Assembly (NCBI RefSeq): GCF_000720135.1
Contig: NZ_JOIU01000066.1
Span: forward strand, 1-5,179
DNA from: Streptomyces sp. NRRL S-1022
GTDB lineage: Bacteria; Actinomycetota; Actinomycetes; Streptomycetales; Streptomycetaceae
Direction of reading: 5' to 3'
Length of the DNA: 5,179 nt
Below the pieces are notes generated by a model. The model did no database searches. It saw nothing but the letters and a program-made list of their open reading frames with translations, and was not told the DNA's origin. The stretch's first letter is position 1. Each line of letters begins with the position of its first letter. This document shows positions 1 to 5,179 of the stretch, piece after piece. The position numbers and the translations under genes are program-made.

Positions 1-2730
1 TTCGACCACCGCCACTACTGGCTGCAGGCGGCCCCCGCCACCGACGCCGTCGCCCTCGGGCAGAGCACCGCGAACCACCCACTGCTGGGCGCGGTGGTGC
101 CGTTGCCGCAGTCGGACGGGCTGGTGTTCACCTCCCGGCTGTCCCTGCGCACGCACTCCTGGCTGGCCGATCACGCGGTCGGGGGAGTGGTCGTCGTACC
201 CGGTGCCGGGCTGGTCGAGCTGGCCGTACGGGCCGGTGACGAAGTCGGCTGCGGGGTCGTCGAGGAGTTGGTGATCGAGGCGCCGCTGGTCGTGCCCGAG
301 CAGGGCGGTGTGCGGGTGCAGGTCACGGTCGAGGCTCCGGACGCGGAGGGCCGTCGCGCGGTGGCCGTCCACTCCGCGCGGGAGGACGCCGTCGGCGAGA
401 CCGGCGCCGACGCGTGGACCCGGCACGCCACCGGCAGCCTCACCGGTGCCATCCCGACGGCCGGCCGCACCTTCGACTTCACCGCCTGGCCCCCGCCCGG
501 CGCGCAGGCGGAGGACCTGACCGGTGTCGAGGAGCGGCTGCTGCGGTACGGCTACGAGTACGGGCCGGTCTTCCAGGGCCTGCGGGCGGTGTGGCGGCGC
601 GGCGAGGAACTGTTCGCCGAGGTCGCGCTGCCCGACGGGCAGCGGGACGCGGCGGCCCGGTTCGGCATCCACCCCGCCCTGCTGGAAGCCACCCTGCACC
701 CGGCACTGCTGGACGCCTCGGCGGCGGACGACACGCAGCTCTGGCAGCCGCTGGAGTGGAACCGGCTGGCGCTGCACGCGGAGGGTGCCACGGTGCTGCG
801 CGTACGCCTGGCACGGGCCGGCGACGCCCTGGCGGTCGAGGCCGCCGACGAGGCCGGTGGCACCGTCGTCACGGCGGAGGCCGTCACCCTACGGCCGCTC
901 TCCGCCGGGCAGCTGTCCACGGCGGCCGGCACCGGCGCGGACGACGGGCTGTTCCGGGTGGAGTGGAGCGAGCTGCCGCCCGTGGCCGGCGCCGGTGAGG
1001 TGCCGGAGGCGACGCTGGTCGAGGCCCGGGCCGGAACCGGCGACACCCCCCTGGCGTTGGCGAGCCGGGTGCTGGAGGCCGTGCAGGCCTGGCTGGCCGA
1101 CGACGGCACCGAGGACGGCCGGCTGGTGGTGGTCACCCGGGGTGCCGTGCCCGCCGGCGGCGACGCGGCGGTCACCGATCCGGCCGGCGCGGCCGTCTGG
1201 GGCCTGGTGCGTGCCGCGCAGGCGGAGAACCCCGACCGGATCGTGCTCGTCGACACCGAGACGGGTGAGGCGGACCTCGGTCCCGTCCTGGCGTGCGGCG
1301 AGCCGCAGGTGGCCGTCCGCGGCACCGCGCTGTACGTGCCGCGCCTGGCCAGGCTGGCCCCGGCCGGCGGCTCCGACGCGCCGGCGCTGGACCCGGAGGG
1401 CACGGTGCTGATCACCGGGGGTACCGGGACGCTCGGCGCCGAGGTCGCCCGGCACCTGGTCGAACGGCACGGCGTACGCCACCTCGTACTGGCCGGCCGG
1501 CGCGGGAAGGCGGCCGAGGGCGCGGACCGGCTCGTCGCGGAACTCGGGGAACGAGGAGCCGACGTGTCGGTGGTGGCGTGTGACGTCACCGACCGCGACG
1601 CGCTCGCGGCGCTCCTCGCCGCCGTACCGCAGGCGCACCCGCTGACCGCCGTCGTGCACGCGGCACGCGTCTTCGACGCCGGGGTCATCGGCGAGATGGA
1701 CCGGGACCGGCTGGCCCGGGTCTTCGCGCCGAAGGTGACGGCCGTCGAGCACCTGGACGAGCTCACCCGTGAACTCGCTCCCGGCCTGGCCGCGTTCGTC
1801 CTGCTGTCGTCCGCATCCTCCGTCTTCCTCGGCGCGGGAACCGGCGGCTACGCGGCGGCCAACGCCTACCTCGACGCGGTGGCCCACCGCCGCCGCGCGG
1901 CCGGCCTGCCCGCCGTCTCGCTGGCCTGGGGGCCGTGGGAGCCGACGGGCGGACAGGACACGGCGACCGGTGACGCCGTACGCAACCGGACGGGCCGGCG
2001 CGGCGGTGTCGTACCGCTCACGCCCGCGCAGGGGATGGAACTGCTCGACGCGGCACTGCCCGCCGATGAGGCGCTGGTACTGCCCGTCAAACTGGACCTG
2101 CGGGCACTGCGCGCCGACGCCGCGCTGGGTGCCGGTGTCGCGCCGCTGCTCCGCGGCCTGGTGCGGACCGGCCGCAAGGCCGCCCGTGCCGGCGCCGGGG
2201 ACTCCGGCGGACTCGCCCGCAAGCTGGCCGCGCTGTCCCCGGCCGAGCAGGAGACGCTGCTGCTGGAACTGGTGCAGGGCCAGGTGGCGACCGTCCTCGG
2301 CCACACCGGGGCGGACCAGGTCAGGGCCGAGACAGCCTTCAAGGACGCCGGGTTCGACTCCCTCACCTCCGTCGAACTGCGCAACCGGCTGCGGGAGGCC
2401 ACCGGCCTCCCGCTGCCCGCCACCGCCGTCTTCGACTACCCGACCCCCCTCGCCCTCGCCGGCTACCTGCGCGACCGGCTGGCCCCGGGCGACCAGGCCG
2501 CTCCGGCAACGCACCCCCTGCTCGCCGAACTCAGCAAGCTGGAGGGGCTGTTGGCCGACACCGCGCCCGACGACACCACCCGCGCCCAGGTCGCCACCCG
2601 GCTCCAGGGCCTGCTGACCACCTGGTCCACCACGAACGTCACCGAGCCGGACGCCGAGGAGGACGTGGACTTCGAGTCGGCTTCCGACGACGAACTGTTC
2701 GAACTCATCGACACCGAATTCGGCCACTAG
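1..2730 (+). CDS. Type I modular polyketide synthase, C-terminal part (DH-KR-ACP-docking), 5'-partial
   Basis: This is the final module of a multidomain PKS subunit, which extends and reduces an acyl chain held on its own ACP. The frame is open from base 1, so the gene starts upstream; 909 residues are visible before the TAG stop. Residues 1-8 (FDHRHYWL) match the end of the linker that follows an AT domain, so KS and AT presumably lie upstream. Domains in order, by window residue: DH about 26-301, KR about 317-695 (structural then catalytic half), ACP about 742-827, docking tail about 838-909. No ER sequence lies between DH and KR, so reduction should stop at the hydroxyl or alkene stage. 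Two oddities are a Glu replacing the DH catalytic Asp and a KR without the usual stereochemical signature. A GTG at 94 could be read as a start but lies inside the DH, so it is not the true start. The PKS assignment is near certain; the product is unknown. Confidence 0.97.
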   Translation, partial: FDHRHYWLQAAPATDAVALGQSTANHPLLGAVVPLPQSDGLVFTSRLSLRTHSWLADHAVGGVVVVPGAGLVELAVRAGDEVGCGVVEELVIEAPLVVPEQGGVRVQVTVEAPDAEGRRAVAVHSAREDAVGETGADAWTRHATGSLTGAIPTAGRTFDFTAWPPPGAQAEDLTGVEERLLRYGYEYGPVFQGLRAVWRRGEELFAEVALPDGQRDAAARFGIHPALLEATLHPALLDASAADDTQLWQPLEWNRLALHAEGATVLRVRLARAGDALAVEAADEAGGTVVTAEAVTLRPLSAGQLSTAAGTGADDGLFRVEWSELPPVAGAGEVPEATLVEARAGTGDTPLALASRVLEAVQAWLADDGTEDGRLVVVTRGAVPAGGDAAVTDPAGAAVWGLVRAAQAENPDRIVLVDTETGEADLGPVLACGEPQVAVRGTALYVPRLARLAPAGGSDAPALDPEGTVLITGGTGTLGAEVARHLVERHGVRHLVLAGRRGKAAEGADRLVAELGERGADVSVVACDVTDRDALAALLAAVPQAHPLTAVVHAARVFDAGVIGEMDRDRLARVFAPKVTAVEHLDELTRELAPGLAAFVLLSSASSVFLGAGTGGYAAANAYLDAVAHRRRAAGLPAVSLAWGPWEPTGGQDTATGDAVRNRTGRRGGVVPLTPAQGMELLDAALPADEALVLPVKLDLRALRADAALGAGVAPLLRGLVRTGRKAARAGAGDSGGLARKLAALSPAEQETLLLELVQGQVATVLGHTGADQVRAETAFKDAGFDSLTSVELRNRLREATGLPLPATAVFDYPTPLALAGYLRDRLAPGDQAAPATHPLLAELSKLEGLLADTAPDDTTRAQVATRLQGLLTTWSTTNVTEPDAEEDVDFESASDDELFELIDTEFGH
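76..902 (+). other. Dehydratase (DH) domain, catalytic Asp replaced by Glu
   Basis: A DH removes water from the 3-hydroxyacyl-ACP made by the KR. The domain opens with HPLLGA. The HxxxGxxxxP motif is intact at 172-201 (HAVGGVVVVP), with the catalytic His at 172-174, and GYEYGPVFQG is intact at 550-579. The third motif, normally HPALLDAxLH with a catalytic Asp, reads HPALLEATLH at 670-699, so Glu (685-687) occupies the Asp position while the following His is kept. The fold signature continues normally (LHAEGATVLRVRL, then LRPLS). The domain identity is clear. Whether it is active is uncertain: Glu could act weakly, or the domain could be silent. Confidence 0.9.
949..2085 (+). other. Ketoreductase (KR) domain, structural plus catalytic subdomains
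   Basis: An NADPH-dependent KR reduces the 3-keto group on the ACP-bound chain. The structural half begins at FRVEW (952). The catalytic half begins near 1399 with the Rossmann glycine motif GGTGTLG at 1417-1437. In the usual KR numbering the tetrad is complete: Lys113 at 1732, Ser136 at 1810, Tyr149 at 1849 and Asn153 at 1861, followed by the typical LAWGPW. Reduction should therefore occur. The LDD motif of B-type KRs reads FDA (1672-1680), and the Trp141 of A-type KRs is Phe (1825-1827), so the hydroxyl configuration cannot be assigned with confidence. The domain call is firm; the exact edges are approximate. Confidence 0.93.
2224..2481 (+). other. Acyl carrier protein (ACP) domain
   Basis: The ACP carries the growing chain on a phosphopantetheine arm. 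The attachment motif is GFDSL at 2350-2364, with the modified Ser at 2359-2361 (window residue 787). It is followed by the conserved SVELRNRL helix and a VFDYPTP segment, both typical of actinomycete modular PKS carriers. It is a single ACP and nothing in it looks damaged. Confidence 0.96.
2512..2727 (+). other. C-terminal docking domain
   Basis: After the ACP come two predicted amphipathic helices (around ELSKLEGLL and RAQVATRLQGLL), a flexible linker, and a very acidic final helix (SASDDELFELIDTEFG) ending at the stop. This is the layout of class-1 (DEBS-type) docking tails, in which the early helices dimerise and the last helix binds the N-terminal coiled coil of the next subunit. The presence of this tail instead of a thioesterase shows that the chain passes to another protein and is not released here. 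Confidence 0.87.
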
Positions 2731-2756
2731 CCCGCAGACACCGGCCACCGGCCCCG

Positions 2757-2771
2757 GCCGGGCGGCCCGGC
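2757..2771 (+). repeat. Short GC hairpin after the stop codon
   Basis: GCCGGG (2757-2762) can pair with CCCGGC (2766-2771) around a three-base loop. An alternative pairing is CCGGCC (2741-2746) with GGCCGG (2756-2761). There is no T-run after either one, so this is weak evidence for a terminator. It could slow RNA decay or simply reflect GC-rich sequence. Confidence 0.25.
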
Positions 2772-2832
2772 GCCCACCCGCACGCCATGTCCACGCCCGC
2801 CCCGCAGTCCACCTGACGCCCTTAGCCCCACT

Positions 2833-2837
2833 AGGAG
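2833..2837 (+). promoter_or_regulatory. Ribosome binding site of the second PKS gene
   Basis: AGGAG lies ten bases upstream of the ATG at 2848, a good fit to the actinomycete Shine-Dalgarno sequence. It supports this start, which also gives a complete N-terminal docking helix. Confidence 0.8.
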
Positions 2838-2847
2838 CTGACCCGCA

Positions 2848-2946
2848 ATGGCGGATGAAAGCAAGCTTCGCGACTACCTCAAGCGCGTTCTCGCCGACGC
2901 GCGCCGCTCCCAGCAACGCGTCCGTGAACTTGAGGCCGAGAAGGCG
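2848..2946 (+). other. N-terminal docking domain (coiled coil)
   Basis: The first 33 residues start [15 protein letters not shown] and continue as a charged helix with heptad-like leucines and valines and many Arg/Lys, up to the KS start EPIAIVGM. This is the class-1 N-terminal docking helix that dimerises and receives the C-terminal tail of the previous subunit. Its basic face is complementary to the acidic tail encoded just upstream, which makes these two proteins plausible partners. Confidence 0.9.
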
Positions 2947-5073
2947 GAGCCGATCGCGATCGTGGGCATGGCGTGCCGGCTGCCCGGCGGGGTGGCCGGT
3001 CCCGACGACCTGTGGCGGCTCGTTCGCGAACGCGGCGACGGCGTCTCGGAGTTCCCGGCCGACCGCGGCTGGGACCTGGAGGCGCTGTTCGACGCCGACC
3101 CCGACAAGACGGGCACGTCCTACGTCGACCGGGGCGGCTTCCTGCACGAGGCGGCCCTGTTCGACGCGGGTCTGTTCGGCATCTCCCCGCGCGAGGCGGT
3201 GGCCATGGACCCGCAGCAGCGGCTCCTCCTGGAGATGTCCTGGGAGGCGCTGGAGCGGGCCGGCATCGACGCGGTGACGCTCAAGGGCTCGGACACCGGT
3301 GTCTTCGTCGGCGTCATCAACGAGGGCTACGCGACCGGCGGCCCCGTCCCGCCGGAGCTGGAGGGCTTCACCGGCACCGGCACCACCGGAAGCGTCGCCT
3401 CGGGCCGCATCTCCTACGTCTTCGGCCTCGAAGGCCCCGCCGTGACCGTGGACACGGCCTGCTCCTCCTCCCTGGTCGCCATGCACCTCGCCGCCCAGGC
3501 CCTGCGCCGCGGCGAGTGCTCCATGGCCCTGGCCGGCGGCGCCACCGTCATGGCCGGACCCGGGATGTTCATGCAGTTCTCCCGGCAGCGGGCCCTGGCC
3601 GCCGACGGCCGCTGCAAGTCGTACGCCGACGCCGCCGACGGCACCGGCTGGGCCGAGGGCGCCGGTGTCGTCGTCCTGGAACGCCTCTCCGACGCCCGCC
3701 GCAACGGCCACCGGGTGCTGGCCGTCGTCCGTGCCTCCGCCGTCAACCAGGACGGCGCCTCCAACGGCCTCACCGCCCCCAACGGCCCCTCCCAGCAGCG
3801 CGTCATCCGCAAGGCGCTGGCCGAGGCGGGCCTGACCCCGGCGGACGTGGACGTGGTCGAGGGCCACGGCACCGGCACCGTCCTCGGCGACCCGATCGAG
3901 GCCCAGGCCCTCCTCGCCACCTACGGCCAGGACCGCGAACGCCCGCTCTGGCTGGGCTCGTTGAAGTCCAACATCGGGCACACCCAGGCCGCCGCCGGAG
4001 TCGCCGGCGTCATCAAGATGGTCCAGGCGATGCGCCACGGCGTCCTGCCCCCCACCCTGCACGTCGACACCCCGTCCTCTCAGGTCGACTGGTCGGCCGG
4101 GGCGATCGAGCTGTTGACCGAGGAACAGGAGTGGCCCCGGACCGGCCGCCCCCGCCGGGCCGGCGTCTCCTCCTTCGGCGTCAGCGGCACCAACGCCCAC
4201 CTGATCCTGGAAGAACCCCCGGAGGAACCGGCCGCGGACCCGGTGAACCCCGGCACCGGCGTGGTACCGCTGGTGGTGTCGGCGGCCTCCGACGCAGCAC
4301 TGGCCGGCCAGGCCGGACGCCTGGCCGCCTTCACCGGCGACACCGACACACCGCTCGCCCACCTCGCGAACGCCCTCCTCACCCAGCGGGCCATCCTGAA
4401 CGAACGGGCCGTGGTCGTCGCCGGTTCCCGTGAGGAGGCGGTGGCGGGGCTGGGCGCGCTGGGCAGGGGCGAGAACAGTCCTGTGGTGGTGGCCGGTTCG
4501 GCTGGGGCGCTTGGGCGGACGGTGTTGGTGTTCCCGGGCCAGGGTTCGCAGTGGCTGGGGATGGGCCGGGAGTTGCTGGAGTCCTCGCCGGTGTTCGCCG
4601 CCAGGATCGAAGAGTGTGCCCGGGCTCTGGAGCCGTGGACGGACTGGGACTTGACGGCTGTGCTCCGCGGCGAGGCGGACCCCGATCTCATCGCACGCGT
4701 CGACGTGGTCCAGCCGGCGAGTTTCGCCGTGATGGTCGCCCTGGCCGCCGTATGGGCGTCCGTCGGGGTCGTACCGGATGCGGTGGTCGGGCATTCGCAG
4801 GGTGAGATCGCGGCTGCGTGTGGAGGCCGACGGGGTGCGGGTGCGTCGGGTCGCGGTGGACTACGCCTCCCACACCCGCCATGTCGAGGCCATCGAGGAT
4901 GCGTTGGCCGAGGCGTTCGCCGACATCCGGAGCCAGGCGCCGTTGGTGCCGTTCTTCTCCACGGTCACCGGCGACTGGGTGAGCGAGGCCGGCGTCCTGG
5001 ACGGTGGTTACTGGTATCGGAACCTGCGCAGTCAGGTCCGCTTCGGACCGGCGGTCGAGGCGCTCCTTGGTGA
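2848..5073 (+). CDS. Type I modular polyketide synthase N-terminal part (docking-KS-AT), frame-disrupted in the AT
   Basis: This is the beginning of the next PKS subunit. Its KS condenses the incoming chain with an extender unit loaded by its AT. The ATG start is supported by AGGAG ten bases upstream and by the docking helix that begins at once. Domains by residue: docking coiled coil 1-33, KS about 34-456, KS-AT linker about 457-557, AT from about 558. Homology to AT stops at about residue 658, just after [11 protein letters not shown]. The following roughly 83 residues are Gly/Arg-rich and unlike any PKS region, and they end at the TGA at 5071-5073. The remainder of the AT is found in the +2 frame from 4820, so the 741-residue product is truncated and its tail is an out-of-frame read. 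The original gene must have continued past the window. The break could be a true mutation or an assembly or sequencing error. Codon style also changes in the KS-AT linker. Confidence 0.9.
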   Translation: MADESKLRDYLKRVLADARRSQQRVRELEAEKAEPIAIVGMACRLPGGVAGPDDLWRLVRERGDGVSEFPADRGWDLEALFDADPDKTGTSYVDRGGFLHEAALFDAGLFGISPREAVAMDPQQRLLLEMSWEALERAGIDAVTLKGSDTGVFVGVINEGYATGGPVPPELEGFTGTGTTGSVASGRISYVFGLEGPAVTVDTACSSSLVAMHLAAQALRRGECSMALAGGATVMAGPGMFMQFSRQRALAADGRCKSYADAADGTGWAEGAGVVVLERLSDARRNGHRVLAVVRASAVNQDGASNGLTAPNGPSQQRVIRKALAEAGLTPADVDVVEGHGTGTVLGDPIEAQALLATYGQDRERPLWLGSLKSNIGHTQAAAGVAGVIKMVQAMRHGVLPPTLHVDTPSSQVDWSAGAIELLTEEQEWPRTGRPRRAGVSSFGVSGTNAHLILEEPPEEPAADPVNPGTGVVPLVVSAASDAALAGQAGRLAAFTGDTDTPLAHLANALLTQRAILNERAVVVAGSREEAVAGLGALGRGENSPVVVAGSAGALGRTVLVFPGQGSQWLGMGRELLESSPVFAARIEECARALEPWTDWDLTAVLRGEADPDLIARVDVVQPASFAVMVALAAVWASVGVVPDAVVGHSQGEIAAACGGRRGAGASGRGGLRLPHPPCRGHRGCVGRGVRRHPEPGAVGAVLLHGHRRLGERGRRPGRWLLVSEPAQSGPLRTGGRGAPW
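2947..4215 (+). other. Ketosynthase (KS) domain, intact
   Basis: The KS catalyses decarboxylative Claisen condensation. It starts at [15 protein letters not shown]. The catalytic triad is complete: Cys205 in DTACSSS (codon 3460-3462), His340 in EGHGTGT (3865-3867) and His378 in [10 protein letters not shown] (3979-3981). It ends with [18 protein letters not shown]. Cys rather than Gln at the nucleophile shows it is an elongating KS and not a loading KSQ. Length and order are normal. Confidence 0.96.
4519..4821 (+). other. Acyltransferase (AT) domain, N-terminal half, methylmalonyl type
   Basis: An AT loads the extender unit onto the ACP. This half begins [12 protein letters not shown] and contains RVDVVQ at 4696-4713 and the nucleophile motif GHSQG at 4789-4803, with the active Ser at 4795-4797 (residue 650). 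RVDVVQ and GHSQG are both hallmarks of methylmalonyl-CoA-specific ATs. Family homology in this frame stops right after GEIAAAC. Confidence 0.9.
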
Positions 5074-5179
5074 GGGCTGTTCGGTGTTCGTCGAGTCCAG
5101 CGCTCACCCGGTCCTGGTGCAGCCGGTCAGCGAGATCGTGGACGAGGCGGGGACGGAGGCGGTCGTCACCGGCTCCCTG
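4820..5179 (+). pseudogene. AT domain C-terminal half, displaced to the +2 frame, 3'-partial
   Basis: Read in the frame starting at 4820, all 120 codons to the window end are open and match the end of an [20 protein letters not shown], then [49 protein letters not shown] and VVTGSL. YASH (4862-4873) carries the catalytic His and is the methylmalonyl-type specificity motif, in agreement with the N-terminal half. Only about 22 residues separate the Ser from YASH, whereas about 100 is usual, so roughly 75-80 residues are absent, including the LRS segment whose Arg binds the extender carboxylate. There is no start codon with a ribosome binding site for this frame, so it is a displaced remnant and not a separate gene. 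Confidence 0.88.

Larger units (their letters stand above)
2731..2847 (+). other. 117-base intergenic gap between two PKS genes
   Basis: The spacer is C-rich and GC-rich and holds no supported gene. I see no convincing -35/-10 promoter pair, and both flanking genes face the same way, so co-transcription is likely. It contains a short hairpin near its 5' end and the ribosome binding site of the second gene at its 3' end. Confidence 0.6.

Noticed and set aside
2757..2771. The intergenic hairpin as a transcription terminator between the two genes
   Set aside because: There is no T-run and the stem is only six base pairs. Termination between two co-directional PKS subunits with matching docking ends is unlikely.
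2787..2816. A nine-codon ATG frame ending in TGA in the intergenic gap, a possible leader peptide
   Set aside because: There is no ribosome binding site before it, no regulatory codon run, and no pairing structure that would suggest attenuation. It is too short to separate from chance.
3859..3876. EGHGTGT instead of EAHGTGT at the KS active-site His
   Set aside because: The catalytic His is present and Gly at the preceding position is a familiar variant in active KSs, so it does not suggest loss of function.
889..4794. A 1301-codon open frame on the - strand spanning both genes and the gap
   Set aside because: It lies opposite clear PKS domains, has no recognisable domain of its own, and reads as low-complexity Gly/Arg/Val-rich sequence. 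Long antisense frames are expected in DNA with very high third-position GC.
4822..5073. Residues 659-741 of the second protein as a new Gly/Arg-rich domain
   Set aside because: The same bases encode a textbook AT C-terminal half in the +2 frame, so this tail is an out-of-frame read and not a domain.

Overview
The window is an internal piece of a modular type I polyketide synthase (PKS) cluster. The very high GC content, the strong preference for codons ending in G or C, and the domain style all point to an actinomycete, most likely Streptomyces or a close relative. I could not tie the sequence to a named compound or named genes, so gene symbols are left empty.

Layout: (1) Positions 1-2730, + strand, hold the 3' part of a PKS gene whose start lies before the window. 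It runs from the end of a post-AT linker through DH, KR and ACP to a C-terminal docking tail and a TAG stop. There is no ER domain, so this is a terminal (KS-AT)-DH-KR-ACP module. (2) Positions 2731-2847 are a 117-base GC-rich gap with a small hairpin and a ribosome binding site. (3) From 2848, + strand, a second PKS gene begins with an N-terminal docking coiled coil, an intact KS and the first half of a methylmalonyl-type AT. Just after the AT nucleophile motif (GHSQGE) the frame breaks at about 4812-4826. The rest of the AT, including the YASH motif, continues in the +2 frame to the window end, while the original frame runs into a TGA at 5071-5073. About 75-80 AT residues appear to be missing at the junction.

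How the parts fit: the acidic C-terminal docking tail of the first protein and the basic N-terminal helix of the second look like a class-1 docking pair. The first protein would hand its ACP-bound chain to the KS of the second, which should then extend it with methylmalonyl-CoA. As written, the second protein would lack a working AT and everything downstream. The cause is either a real inactivating deletion or an assembly or sequencing error, which is common in repetitive PKS DNA.

Points worth a second look: the AT junction; a codon-usage switch in the KS-AT linker that suggests a recombined AT; a Glu in place of the catalytic Asp of the DH; and a KR with a full catalytic tetrad but neither the usual B-type nor A-type stereochemical fingerprint. 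I see familiar PKS enzymology with local anomalies and no evidence of a new type of system.
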